The translations under genes were made by a program, and so were the position numbers. Shown here piece by piece: positions 44,923-54,277 of a stretch of DNA of 64,000 nt; the stretch's first letter is position 1, and each line of letters begins with the position of its first letter. Under the pieces are notes generated by a model. It was not told the DNA's origin and did no database searches. It saw nothing but the letters and a program-made list of their open reading frames with translations. The DNA is from Burkholderia lata (lineage in GTDB: Bacteria > Pseudomonadota > Gammaproteobacteria > Burkholderiales > Burkholderiaceae): NCBI RefSeq assembly GCF_902499335.1, contig NZ_CABVQK010000008.1, forward strand, positions 310,001 to 374,000, in the 5' to 3' direction.

Positions 44923-45675
44923 ATGCTGCCCGCGGATACGCCCACGCTGCGCGCCTTCGCGCTGCTCGAACATCTCGTCCAGGCCGGCGATGCCGTGTCG
45001 CTCGCCGATCTCGTGCGCGAAGTCGATATCCCGAAGGCATCGCTGCACCGGATGCTCGCGTCGCTCGAAGCCGGCGGCCTCGTGATCCGCGAGCCGGGCC
45101 GCAAGAATGCGTACGCGATCGGCCCGCGCCTCGCGCGGCTCGGCACCGGCGTGATGCTGCATGCGGGCGCGCGCCGGCTGCGCCATGCGATCCTCGAACG
45201 GCTCGTCGCCGATCTCGGCGAAACCTGCAACCTGACCGCGCTGCACGAGACGGAAGTCGTCTATCTCGACCGCGTCGAGGCCGACTGGCCGCTGCGGCTC
45301 GACCTGAAACCCGGCTCGCGCGTGCCCGCGCACTGCAGCGCCAGCGGCAAGCTGCTGCTCGCGCTGCTGCCGCGCGACGAACGCGCCGCGCTGGTGCACG
45401 CGCTGGCGCTGCCGCGCTACACCCCGAACACGATCTCGGATCCCGAGCTGCTCGAAGCCGAACTCGATCGCACCGCGCACAAGGGGGTCGCGATCGACAA
45501 CGAGGAATTCGTTGCGGGCATCGTGTGCATCGCGGCACCGATCGCAGGCGACGACGGCGCGTGCATCGCCGCGGTCGCCGTGCATGCGCCCGTGTCGCGC
45601 ACACCGCTGTCGCGGCTGCTCGACCACGTGCCGCGTTTGCAGGAAGCGGCGCGCGCGCTCGCGGAAACGTTCTAG
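44923..45675 (+). CDS. IclR-family regulator of the sulfonate cluster
   Basis: A 250-residue IclR protein: N-terminal winged helix (about 8-65, SLADLVREVDIPKASLHRML) and C-terminal effector domain with CNLTALHETEVVYLDRVE, AHCSASGKLLLALL and GVAIDNEEFVAGIVCIAAPI. The ATG at 44923 has only a weak GGAA ribosome site. Flanked by the CobS-like gene and, convergently, the SoeABC-like operon. Shared palindromes suggest it controls itself, the CobST-like pair and xsc. Confidence 0.9.
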   Translation: MLPADTPTLRAFALLEHLVQAGDAVSLADLVREVDIPKASLHRMLASLEAGGLVIREPGRKNAYAIGPRLARLGTGVMLHAGARRLRHAILERLVADLGETCNLTALHETEVVYLDRVEADWPLRLDLKPGSRVPAHCSASGKLLLALLPRDERAALVHALALPRYTPNTISDPELLEAELDRTAHKGVAIDNEEFVAGIVCIAAPIAGDDGACIAAVAVHAPVSRTPLSRLLDHVPRLQEAARALAETF

Positions 45676-45707
45676 TTCCCGCACGGCGTGGCAACGCACA
45701 CGCAACG

Positions 45708-46655
45708 TCATGACGCGCGCTGGTAGTAGATGTTCTGCGGATGCCGCGCATCCGCGAAGAAGAACCAGCGTTCCGCGACCAGCCCCGCATACTGGATCAC
45801 GAATGCCGCGCCAAGCGCGACGGCCGCCGCGACCGACGTCGGCGCGAGCGCGCCCGCGCCGGTCAGCACGAACGGCACCGCGAATGCGCCGATCAGGAAG
45901 CCGGCCTTCACCGCACGCAGCGTGCCGTTGCCCTGCCCGTGAAAGAACTCCCGCGTATTGAACGCGCTGGCCGTGAAGCCGCGCGACTTCTGTTCGACCT
46001 TCTCGCTGCGGATCCCGGTCGCGCTCTGCACGGTCGACTTCGGCCGCAGTCGTGCATTGCGTGCGAGCGACGCGAGCCGTGCCACGCAGCCCGCGAGCGT
46101 CAGCACGCACGCGGCCACCGCGAGCCGGCCGACCAGCGCCGGCGTGAGCCACGCGGCGCAAGCCGTCGCCAGCGTGCAGCCCGACGCGCAGCCGAGCAGC
46201 ACGAAGTTCACGAGCGTCAGCGGGCTCGCCCATTCCTGCAGGAAGCGCAGGCACGCGTAGATCATCGCGGTGCACACGAACAACGCGACGCTCGCGAGCG
46301 CGCCCGCCGCGCCGATCAGCAACGTGCCGGGCCAGCCGAACAGGTGCGCCGCGCCATACGCGAACGCGCACGCGAGAAACACCGGCAGCGCGATGCACTC
46401 GCGTGACAGCCACGACGTGCGCCACATCGCGATCGCGCGCCATGCACGTTCGGGGTGGCCGAGATGGAAGAACGACGCCAGCAGACCGAGTGCGCCGAGC
46501 GCGACCGACAGCGCGGCGCCCGTCACGTAGAACGACGCGGCGATCTCGACGCCCGCCGCGCGCGCAAGTGCCTCGACGATCACGAGCGTCAGCAACAGGC
46601 CCTGTGCCGCGCCGCACAGGGTGGTGAGGAAAACGACCGAAAAGGCTGGGCGCAT
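45708..46655 (-). CDS. soeC: DmsC/SoeC-type membrane anchor of a molybdoenzyme
   Basis: A 315-residue membrane protein with eight predicted helices, of the DmsC family. FHLGHPERAWRAIAMWRTSWLSRE is the conserved block (here FHLGHPERAWRAI and SWLSRECI), and RWFFFADARHPQNIYYQ closes the protein. It anchors the catalytic subunits to the inner membrane and passes electrons to the quinone pool. Third gene of an A-B-C operon with the iron-sulfur and molybdenum subunits, 39 bases after the former. Confidence 0.83.
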   Translation of the reverse strand: MRPAFSVVFLTTLCGAAQGLLLTLVIVEALARAAGVEIAASFYVTGAALSVALGALGLLASFFHLGHPERAWRAIAMWRTSWLSRECIALPVFLACAFAYGAAHLFGWPGTLLIGAAGALASVALFVCTAMIYACLRFLQEWASPLTLVNFVLLGCASGCTLATACAAWLTPALVGRLAVAACVLTLAGCVARLASLARNARLRPKSTVQSATGIRSEKVEQKSRGFTASAFNTREFFHGQGNGTLRAVKAGFLIGAFAVPFVLTGAGALAPTSVAAAVALGAAFVIQYAGLVAERWFFFADARHPQNIYYQRAS

Positions 46656-46694
46656 GGGGACTCCGTTTTTTCGTATGAGTGAAGGGCTTCGCGC

Positions 46695-47441
46695 TCAGCG
46701 CTGCGCCGCGAGCGACACGAGATTGATATCGCCGCGCGCCGCGCGGGCCTCGAATGAATCGTCTTCGCCGACGCCGTTCGACGCGCTGCCGCACCCGCCG
46801 CTACTCCCGCAACCGCACGACGCTTCGGTTTTCACGCGCGGCAGGTAATGGTTCGACGGCCGCGTGCCCCATTCGGGCATCAGCGCATAGCCGCCGCGCT
46901 CGCGGATCGCGCGCGACACGTCCGACTCCGGATCGTGCACGTCGCCGAACAGGCGCGCCGACGTCGGGCATGCGAGCACGCAGGCCGGCTTCCGGTCACG
47001 TTCGGGCAACGCTTCGTTGTCGATGCGGTCCGCGCACAGCGTGCACTTCGTCATCTCCTTGCGGCCTTCGTCGAGCTCGCGTGCACCGTACGGGCACGCC
47101 CATGCGCAGTACTTGCAGCCGATGCACTTGTCGTAGTCGACCAGCACGATCCCGTCCGACTTGCGCTTGTAGCTCGCACCGGTCGGGCATACCGGCACGC
47201 ACGGCGGATCCTCGCAGTGCAGGCACGATTTCGGGAAATGGATCGTGTCGGTCATCGGGAACACGCCCGCTTCGTAGGTCTGCACGCGGTTGAAGAACGT
47301 GCCGGACGGATCGTCGTCGTACGGGCGCAGGTCGGCAAGACTGCCTGCTTCGCCCGACGTGTTCCATTCCTTGCAGCTCGTCACGCAGGCATGGCAGCCG
47401 ACGCACACGTTCAGGTCGATGACGAGGGCCATCTGGGTCAT
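46695..47441 (-). CDS. soeB: Four-cluster ferredoxin subunit (DmsB/SoeB type)
   Basis: A 248-residue iron-sulfur protein with four cysteine groups: CVGCHACVTSC (13-23), CLHCEDPPCVPVCPTG (73-88), CIGCKYCAWACPYG (106-119) and CTLC...CVLACPTS (133-161), binding four [4Fe-4S] clusters. No signal peptide, so it faces the cytoplasm. The tail is unusual: CGCGSSGGCGS near residue 210 adds four cysteines beyond the family core. AAGGAG precedes the ATG, and the gene starts 16 bases after the stop of the molybdenum subunit gene. Confidence 0.9.
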   Translation of the reverse strand: MTQMALVIDLNVCVGCHACVTSCKEWNTSGEAGSLADLRPYDDDPSGTFFNRVQTYEAGVFPMTDTIHFPKSCLHCEDPPCVPVCPTGASYKRKSDGIVLVDYDKCIGCKYCAWACPYGARELDEGRKEMTKCTLCADRIDNEALPERDRKPACVLACPTSARLFGDVHDPESDVSRAIRERGGYALMPEWGTRPSNHYLPRVKTEASCGCGSSGGCGSASNGVGEDDSFEARAARGDINLVSLAAQR

Positions 47442-47457
47442 GGTTGTGCTCCTTCGA

Positions 47458-50394
47458 TCAGCGATCTTCAGACTTCGGGCCGGCCGACGTCGCGCGCCGC
47501 AGCCGCGCGGCGAATGCGCCGGTTCCCGCGAAATACGCCTGCACGCGCTGCAGCACGCGCGGCGTGCCCGGCAGCGCCGGCATCGGCGCGAACTGCGGCA
47601 AGGTCGTCGCTGCATCGGCTTCGGCCGGATAGATCCGCACCTGTACGTCGTACCAGCCGGCCTGCCCCGTGACCGGATCGGAGTTCGACATCCGCGCCCC
47701 GCCGCGTGCCGCATCCGGCAGCTCGTCGGTAATCACGTGGTTCAACAGGAAACCGCGCTGCGACTCGCCCGCCTGCGGCCCGAGGTTCCACGCGCCGGCC
47801 GCCTTGCCGATCGCGTTCCACGTCCACACGGTGCCGGGCTCGACTGCCTCGCTGTAGCGCGCGCGGCAGCGCACCTTGCCCCATGGCGATTCGACGTAGA
47901 TCCACGCACCGTCTTCGATCTGCTGCGCGGCGGCCGTCACCGGATTCACGAACAGGTGGTTCTCGCCGTGGATCTGCCGCAGCCACGCGTTCTGCGAATC
48001 CCACGAGTGGTACATCGCCATCGGCCGCTGCGTGATCGCCGCGAGCGGATAGCGGCCCGCATCGGTCAGCCCGCTTTCGAGCGACCGGTGCCAGAACGGC
48101 AGCGGATCGAAATAGCGCGCGATGCGCTCGCGCAGGTGGTCGGGCGGCTGGCGGCCCGACGTGCGGCCCTGCGCGGCGAGCCGGAATTTCTGCATCACGT
48201 CCGAATAGAGCTGGATCACGATCGGCACGCCGAACTTGCGCATCCCGTTGTCGACCGCCCATTGCATGTACGGGCCGTTGCAGTTGCGCATGTACTGCAG
48301 CGGCTCCGGCAGCCGATGGTGGTACACGCAGTTGTTCTCGGCGTAGCGCTTCCACTGGTCGGGGTTCGGCTCGCCGACCACGGCCTTGTCGCCGTCCTTG
48401 CCGCGCCAGCCGATCAGGAAGCCGGTGCCCGAATCGGGCGCGGTCTGGAAGTTGATGACGAAATCCGGATAGTCGCGGTACTTGCGCTGCCCGTCGGGCG
48501 TCGTGAAGGCCGGAAACTTCAGCCGGCTCGCGAGCTCGATCAGCACTTCCTGGAACGGCTTGCATTCGCCGGTCGGCGGCACGACGGGCACGCGCACCGA
48601 GTCGACCGGCCCGTCGAATTCGGAGATCGGCCGGTCGAGCACCGACATCACGTCGTGCCGTTCGAGGTAGGTCGTGTCGGGCAGGATCAGGTCGGCGAAC
48701 GCCGTCATCTCCGATGCAAACGCATCGCACACGACGAGGAACGGGATCCGGTATTCGCCGTCGTCGCGCTTGTCGACCAGCATCTTGCGCACTTCCGTCG
48801 TGTTCATCGACGAATTCCACGCCATGTTGGCCATGAAGATCAGCAGCGTGTCGATCGGATAGGGATCGCCGCGCCACGCATTGGTGATCACCGAATGCAT
48901 GAGCCCGTGCACCGCGAGCGGGTATTCCCACGAGAACGCCTTGTCGAGCCGTGCAGGCGTGCCGTCCGGGTGGACGAACAGGTCCTCGGGGCCGGCGGGC
49001 CAGCCGAGCGGACCGGTGGCGAGCGGCGTGTTCGGCTTGATCTGCGCCGGGTCGTTCGGCGGTTTCGCCGACGGCGGCACCGCGCGCGGATACGGCGCCT
49101 TGTGCCGGAAGCCGCCCGGCCGGTCGATCGTGCCGAGCAGCGACATCAGCACCGCGAGCGCGCGGATCGTCTGGAAGCCGTTCGAATGCGCGGCGAGCCC
49201 GCGCATCGCATGGAACGCGATCGGCACGCCCTTCACCGATTCGTGTTCCTTGCCCCACGAATCGGTCCAGCGCACCGGCAGCTCGATCGCGTGCTCGCGT
49301 GCAACCGTCTCCATCTCGCGCGCCAGGCGGCGGATCGTGTCGGCCGCGATGCCGGTGATGTCGGCCGCCCATTCGGGCGTGCATTCGGCCACCTGTTCGC
49401 GCAGCAGCGTGAACGACGGCGCGACGGGCGTGCCGTCGTCGAGCGTATAGCGGCCGTCGAGCGCCGGCTCCGCGCCTTCCGTGTGATGCAGCACCGCGCG
49501 GTTCGTCTTCGTGTCCCACCACATCCGGTTCTGCGGATACAGCGCATTGACCTCCGGCGCGCCGGCGTCGCGCACGAACAGCCCGAACGTGTCGGCGCCG
49601 TCGCGCTGGTCGACCAGCTCGGCCGCGTTCGTGAAGCGCGACACGAATTCGAGGTCGAACGCATCGCGCGCGATCAGCTCGTGCATCAACGCCATGAACA
49701 GCGCGCCGTCGGTGCCGGGGCGAATCGGAATCCATTCGTCGGCGATCGCCGCGTAGCCGGTGCGCACCGGATTGATCGCGATGAAGCGGCCGCCCGCGCG
49801 CTTGAACTTGCCGAGCGCGATCTTCAGCGGATTCGAATGGTGGTCTTCCGCGGTGCCGATCATGAAGAACAGCTTCGCGTGGTCGAGATCGGGGCCGCCG
49901 AACTCCCAGAACGAGCCGCCGATCGTGTAGATCATCCCGGCCGCCATGTTCGCCGAGCAGAACCCGCCATGCGCCGCATAGTTCGGCGTACCGAACTGTT
50001 TCGCGAACAGGCCGGTGAGCGCCTGCATCTGGTCACGGCCCGTGAACAGCGCGAAGCGCTTCGGGTCGGTGGCGCGCAGGTGCGCGAGGCGCTTTTCGAG
50101 CACGTCGAACGCGACGTCCCACGACACCGGCTCGAACTGCGCGTCGCCGCGCTCGGCGCCCGGCTTGCGCATCAGCGGCTGCGTGAGCCGGGCGGGCGAA
50201 TACTGCTTCATGATTCCCGACGAACCTTTCGCGCAGATGACGCCCTGGTTCAGCGGATGCTCGGGATTGCCGTCGATATAGCGCACCTCGCCGTCGCGCA
50301 GGTGCACGCGGATGCCGCAGCGGCATGCGCACATGTAGCACGTCGTCGTCTTGATCTCGGCCTGCTCGTCGCGCTCGCGTGCCCGATGTTCCAT
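47458..50394 (-). CDS. soeA: Cytoplasmic molybdopterin oxidoreductase, probable sulfite dehydrogenase (SoeA-like)
   Basis: A 978-residue DMSO-reductase-family enzyme with bis-molybdopterin guanine dinucleotide. It has an N-terminal [4Fe-4S] site, TTTCYMCACRCGIRVH...CAKG, and LFTGRDQMQAL, but no twin-arginine signal at all, so it is cytoplasmic. That, the DmsB/DmsC-like partners and the xsc neighbourhood match SoeABC, the membrane-bound cytoplasmic sulfite:quinone oxidoreductase. Sulfite from Xsc is the likely substrate. Other CISM substrates (thiosulfate, polysulfide) are possible. The ATG at 50394 follows GAGGA. Confidence 0.78.
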   Translation of the reverse strand: MEHRARERDEQAEIKTTTCYMCACRCGIRVHLRDGEVRYIDGNPEHPLNQGVICAKGSSGIMKQYSPARLTQPLMRKPGAERGDAQFEPVSWDVAFDVLEKRLAHLRATDPKRFALFTGRDQMQALTGLFAKQFGTPNYAAHGGFCSANMAAGMIYTIGGSFWEFGGPDLDHAKLFFMIGTAEDHHSNPLKIALGKFKRAGGRFIAINPVRTGYAAIADEWIPIRPGTDGALFMALMHELIARDAFDLEFVSRFTNAAELVDQRDGADTFGLFVRDAGAPEVNALYPQNRMWWDTKTNRAVLHHTEGAEPALDGRYTLDDGTPVAPSFTLLREQVAECTPEWAADITGIAADTIRRLAREMETVAREHAIELPVRWTDSWGKEHESVKGVPIAFHAMRGLAAHSNGFQTIRALAVLMSLLGTIDRPGGFRHKAPYPRAVPPSAKPPNDPAQIKPNTPLATGPLGWPAGPEDLFVHPDGTPARLDKAFSWEYPLAVHGLMHSVITNAWRGDPYPIDTLLIFMANMAWNSSMNTTEVRKMLVDKRDDGEYRIPFLVVCDAFASEMTAFADLILPDTTYLERHDVMSVLDRPISEFDGPVDSVRVPVVPPTGECKPFQEVLIELASRLKFPAFTTPDGQRKYRDYPDFVINFQTAPDSGTGFLIGWRGKDGDKAVVGEPNPDQWKRYAENNCVYHHRLPEPLQYMRNCNGPYMQWAVDNGMRKFGVPIVIQLYSDVMQKFRLAAQGRTSGRQPPDHLRERIARYFDPLPFWHRSLESGLTDAGRYPLAAITQRPMAMYHSWDSQNAWLRQIHGENHLFVNPVTAAAQQIEDGAWIYVESPWGKVRCRARYSEAVEPGTVWTWNAIGKAAGAWNLGPQAGESQRGFLLNHVITDELPDAARGGARMSNSDPVTGQAGWYDVQVRIYPAEADAATTLPQFAPMPALPGTPRVLQRVQAYFAGTGAFAARLRRATSAGPKSEDR

Positions 50395-50568
50395 CGTCTG
50401 TCCTCGTTCGTGGATGTGGGCGCACCCCGCCGGGGCGCACCCGTGAATCGGTTCATCCATGCTATGCCGGCACGCGGCCGACATAAAGTCGCATCCTCTG
50501 ATCGGTGCTATCGGTCGGCCCGATAGTTGCCCCGGCCATCCATCGGATCGGGCCGGAAGCCGCATGCG

Positions 50569-50598
50569 CGAAGGCCCGGCTTGCGGGCCGGGCCTTCG
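50569..50598 (-). terminator. Terminator after the amino-acid permease gene
   Basis: CGAAGGCCCGGC (50569-50580) pairs with GCCGGGCCTTCG (50587-50598), 31 bases past the permease stop codon. It separates the permease from the soeABC-like operon, which then has its own promoter in 50395-50568. Confidence 0.65.
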
Positions 50599-50628
50599 GT
50601 GTCACGCGTTACCGCGCATTACCACGCA

Positions 50629-52050
50629 TCACCGCGGCGGATAGGCGAGCAGTTCGCTGTCGTCGAGATGCTCGCGGCGGCTGCGGCGCGTCAGCCCGTA
50701 GGCGACGACCAGCACGCCGAGGCTGGCGACGCCGAGCCACAGCGGCTTGCGCTGGTCCGGGATGAACGCCATCGCGACGAGGATGCCGACCATGCCGATG
50801 ATCGCAACCCAGGTGAGGTACGGATACGCCCACATCTTGACGCGCAGCTTGCCGGCGGCCACCGGGTCGAGACGCTTGCGCAGGCGCAGCTGCGAGAACG
50901 CGATCAGCACGTACACGAACAGCGCGACGGTGCCGTACGAATTGACGAGGAACGCGAACACGGTATCGGGCGACACGTACGACATCACGACCGACACGTA
51001 GCCGAACACCGTGCCGAGCAGGATCGCGCGCACCGGCACGCCGCGCTTGTTGACCTTCGCGAGCGCGGCCGGCGCGTCGCCGTGGCGGGTCAGCGCGAAC
51101 AGCATCCGCGACGCCGCATAGAGGCCCGAGTTGAGCGCGGACAGCACGGCCGTCAGCACGATCGCGTTCATCACGTTGGCGGCGGCAGGCAGGCCCATCA
51201 CTTCAAGCGCGCTCACATACGGCGTGGCCATCTGATGCGAATTCCACGGCACCAGCGCGACGACGAGCGCGACCGAGCCGACGTAGAACACCAGCACGCG
51301 CGTGATCACCGAATTGGTGGCCTTCGCAACCGCTTTCGCCGGCTCCTTGGCCTCGGCCGCCGCGATCGTGACGATTTCAGCGCCGAAGTAGAAGCCGGTC
51401 GCCGCGACCGCCCCGCTCATCACCGGCCCGATGCCGAGCGGCATGAAGCCGCCGTGGCCGAGCAGCGTCGGCAGCACGGACGTCGTGTGCATCGACGCGG
51501 GCCACAGGCCGAGCACGTAGAGGCCGCCGAGGAACAGGAACACGATGATCGCGCCGACCTTGATCGACGAGAACCAGAATTCGAACTCGCCGTAGCTGCC
51601 GACCGAGATCAGGTTCGTGAGCGTCAGCACGATCAGCAGCGCGAGGCTGATGATCCACGCCGGTGTATCGGGCAGCCAGAACTGGATCAGCTTGGCGCCG
51701 GCCACCGCTTCGAGCGCGACGACGATCACCCAGAAATACCAGTACATCCAGCCGGTCAGGAAGCCCGCCATCTTGCCGGGCCCGCGCCAGTTGCCGAACG
51801 CGAGCCGCGCGTATTCGTAGAACGAACCGACGGCCGGCATCGCGCACGCCATCTCGCCGAGCATCCGCATCACGAGCACGACCAGCCCGCCCGTGATCAG
51901 GAACGACAGGATCGCGGCCGGCCCGGTCTGCTGAATCACCACACCGCTGCCGACGAACAGCCCGGCACCGATCACGCCGCCAAGCGCGATCATCGTCATG
52001 TGGCGCTGCTTGAGTCCACACTTCAGGTCACTCTGATTCGAGGGTTGCAT
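50629..52050 (-). CDS. Amino-acid/GABA-type permease (APC superfamily), possible taurine permease
   Basis: A 473-residue transporter with 12 predicted membrane segments; MIALGGVIGAGLFVGSGVV starts segment 1 and PAVGSFYEYARLAFG is the conserved loop after segment 2. The closest pattern is GabP/AroP-type carriers of zwitterionic amines. TauY-like oxidoreductase gene lies 180 bases upstream on the same strand, so taurine or a similar amine is a reasonable substrate. GGAGA precedes the ATG at 52050. Confidence 0.82.
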   Translation of the reverse strand: MQPSNQSDLKCGLKQRHMTMIALGGVIGAGLFVGSGVVIQQTGPAAILSFLITGGLVVLVMRMLGEMACAMPAVGSFYEYARLAFGNWRGPGKMAGFLTGWMYWYFWVIVVALEAVAGAKLIQFWLPDTPAWIISLALLIVLTLTNLISVGSYGEFEFWFSSIKVGAIIVFLFLGGLYVLGLWPASMHTTSVLPTLLGHGGFMPLGIGPVMSGAVAATGFYFGAEIVTIAAAEAKEPAKAVAKATNSVITRVLVFYVGSVALVVALVPWNSHQMATPYVSALEVMGLPAAANVMNAIVLTAVLSALNSGLYAASRMLFALTRHGDAPAALAKVNKRGVPVRAILLGTVFGYVSVVMSYVSPDTVFAFLVNSYGTVALFVYVLIAFSQLRLRKRLDPVAAGKLRVKMWAYPYLTWVAIIGMVGILVAMAFIPDQRKPLWLGVASLGVLVVAYGLTRRSRREHLDDSELLAYPPR

Positions 52051-52230
52051 GTCTTCTCCATATCCAGTTGTCCGGACGCCGCCCGCACGCCACCATCGGG
52101 TGAGCACGGGCGCCGCCGGCGACGGCGCGTGCAGGGGCGCCTGCAGCCCCGGCCGCACGGATTTCTGTTGCTTTTATTGTGTTGGACAGCCCGGCGCGGG
52201 TTGCATCACGCCGGGCGAAATGCACTGCGT

Positions 52231-53646
52231 TCAGGGCTTTTCGTCGTTCCTGAAATACGACAGGTAGAGCATCCGCTGCCCGAGGCGCCGGAACGGCGCG
52301 AACGGGTGGCCAGGCAGCGGCGACGTGAAGATCGGCAGCGTCTGGCGTGCGCCCTTCCCCGCGATCTGCTCGGCGAGCCGGCGGCCGGCCTGCTGCGAAT
52401 ACGACACGCCGTTGCCGCCGTAGCCGAGCGCGTAGTACACCGACTGCCGCGGGTCGGGCTGGCACACGCGCGGCATCATGTCGTGGCTGACGTCGACCCA
52501 GCCCCACCATGAATAGTCGATCTCCACGCCGCTCAGCGCGGGAAACTTGCGCGCCATCCCTTCCTTCAGCAATTCGAAGTGACGCGGATTCGGCGCATCG
52601 TCACCGGTAATCGCGCTGCGGCTGCCGATCTGCAGACGGCGATCGGGCAGGAAACGGTAGTAGAAGCGCAGCGTACGCGTATCGGTCAGCACCTGTGTCG
52701 TGCGGAAATTGCATGCGTCGATCTCCGCGTCGGTGAGCGGGCGCGTGACCATCGAGTTCGACAGGATCGGCATCACCTTGCTGCGCAACGACGGATGCAG
52801 CGTCTGAGCGGTGTATGCACCGGTCGCGATGCCGACCGCGCGGGCCCGCACGACGCCGCCGGGCGTGCGCAGATGATGCACGCCGTCGATCGTCTCGAAG
52901 CCGAGCACGGGGCTGCTCGTATGCACCTTCGCGCCGGCTGCGCGCGCGAGGCGCAGGTAGCCGAACGCGAGCTTCAGCGCATGGATGCCGATGCCTTCCG
53001 GCTCGTGCAGCGCGCCGGCCGCCTCGTGGTCGTTGATGAATTCGCGGCGGAAGGTTTCGGCGCTCAGCAGCTCGGACGGATAGCCGAACACGTCCTTCCA
53101 CACCTTCGCCTCGGCCGCGAGCTTCGCCATGATGCGTGGACGGTGCGCGATCAGGAAATGGCCGCCCGGCTGCGGATCGCAGTCGATTTCCGACACGAGC
53201 GACTTGAAGTGCTCGAAGCCTTCGAGGATCTCGTCGTGCATCTTCAGCGCGACGTCCTTGCCCCAGCGCTCGATCCACTGCGAGCGCGACAGCCGGCCCG
53301 ACGCGTTCTGCCCCTGCCCGCCGTTGCGGCTGCTGCAGCCCCAGCTCGTGCGGTTGGCCTCGAGCACGACGGCCTTGATGCCGTGGTCCCTCGCGAGGCA
53401 CAGCGCGGTCGCGAGGCCCGTGTAGCCGGCGCCGATGATCGCGACGTCGACGTCGAAATCTCGCGTGACGGGGCCGTCGTCGGGCGGCGGGGTGCCGGCT
53501 GTCGCGACCCAGTAGGTCGGCGCGTACTGCTTGCCGCACCCGGGCCCCGGCGACACGAGCGGATCGTAGGTCGGGTCGTAACGTGTATCGTTAGCCCGGC
53601 CGCCGGCGAAGCCGCTCGCGGTACGTTCGATGGAAGGGGTCGACAT
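52231..53646 (-). CDS. FAD-dependent amine oxidoreductase, candidate taurine dehydrogenase large subunit (TauY-like)
   Basis: A 471-residue DAO-family flavoprotein. The dinucleotide fold is VAIIGAGYTGLATALCLARD (about 51-70), and SSRNGGQGQNASGRL is the second flavin-contact region. YALGYGGNGVSYSQQAGR near 420 is the C-terminal flavin motif, as in PuuB, OoxB and TauY. Between an amino-acid permease and the isethionate-type genes, oxidation of taurine to sulfoacetaldehyde is attractive. Oxidation of gamma-glutamylputrescine or another amine is the main alternative. GGAGG precedes the ATG; a short open frame overlaps upstream. Confidence 0.7.
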   Translation of the reverse strand: MSTPSIERTASGFAGGRANDTRYDPTYDPLVSPGPGCGKQYAPTYWVATAGTPPPDDGPVTRDFDVDVAIIGAGYTGLATALCLARDHGIKAVVLEANRTSWGCSSRNGGQGQNASGRLSRSQWIERWGKDVALKMHDEILEGFEHFKSLVSEIDCDPQPGGHFLIAHRPRIMAKLAAEAKVWKDVFGYPSELLSAETFRREFINDHEAAGALHEPEGIGIHALKLAFGYLRLARAAGAKVHTSSPVLGFETIDGVHHLRTPGGVVRARAVGIATGAYTAQTLHPSLRSKVMPILSNSMVTRPLTDAEIDACNFRTTQVLTDTRTLRFYYRFLPDRRLQIGSRSAITGDDAPNPRHFELLKEGMARKFPALSGVEIDYSWWGWVDVSHDMMPRVCQPDPRQSVYYALGYGGNGVSYSQQAGRRLAEQIAGKGARQTLPIFTSPLPGHPFAPFRRLGQRMLYLSYFRNDEKP

Positions 53647-53648
53647 GC

Positions 53649-53768
53649 TCAGACCTCCGACGCGGGCTGGCCTGCCGCGCCGCAACGGGCGCACGAGGCG
53701 ATTCGACTGACTGATGCGGGGCGCGCGCTCGTCGCACGGGCGAATGCTGCCGACTGCCTGTTGGTCAT
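53649..53768 (-). CDS. Possible 39-residue leader peptide
   Basis: A short open frame with ATG at 53768 has a strong, well-placed ribosome site (CAGGAG, seven bases away), better than many full genes here. The peptide begins MTNRQSAAFARATS and contains CARCG. Its stop lies just two bases before the TauY-like start codon, so translation could be coupled. No homology is known to me; it may be a regulatory leader or chance. Confidence 0.35.
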   Translation of the reverse strand: MTNRQSAAFARATSARPASVSRIASCARCGAAGQPASEV

Positions 53769-54277
53769 GCCTGTCTCCTGATCGTTCTCTTCGGGTCGAT
53801 CGTGTGCAGATGCTTCAATGCGGCGATCTGTCGAGGAAAGTGTAGGCAGGCCGATTTTTCGCAGGTAGGGCCAGTGGCCCGGATTCGCTTGGACCAGCGT
53901 GCGGGATGGCGAATGGCGGATAACTTCGGGCGACCGGTGGCCGGCGCCGATCGGCAGCGGTCGCGGCGCGGAGGCGACGCCGCCGGACGGCGGGCAACAG
54001 CGGGCGACCAGCAGACGACGACGGTCAGCAAGGATCGGCGGCGCGGGTGCGACGCCGCCGGACGACCGGGACGCCGAACGGCGAGTAACAGCGGGCGACC
54101 GGCAGGCGGCGGCGGTCAGCAAGGATCGGCGGCGCGGGTGCGACGCCGCCGGACGACCGGGACGCCAAGCGGCTGACAACAACGGGCGTCGGTCAGCGAC
54201 GCAGGCACGACACTGCCAGAAAACCAGGCCACCGATACGGCATCACGCCGCGCCCCATCCATCCACCTGGCGCTGCA
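53769..54277. repeat. Intergenic region with GC-rich imperfect tandem repeat (91-bp period)
   Basis: From about 53941 to 54180 a unit recurs about 2.7 times. 54026-54075 is identical to 54117-54166 (50 of 50 bases), giving a 91-bp period, and an earlier, more diverged copy sits 75 bases before with a 16-base deletion. A core CGACGCCGCCGGAC occurs at 53975, 54050 and 54141. Open frames through it are arginine- and glycine-rich and look noncoding. The remainder (53769-53940, 54181-54277) shows nothing recognisable. Confidence 0.7.

Noticed and set aside
53941..54180. CRISPR array
   Set aside because: The repeat unit is about 91 bases with no constant spacer layout, and there are no cas genes.
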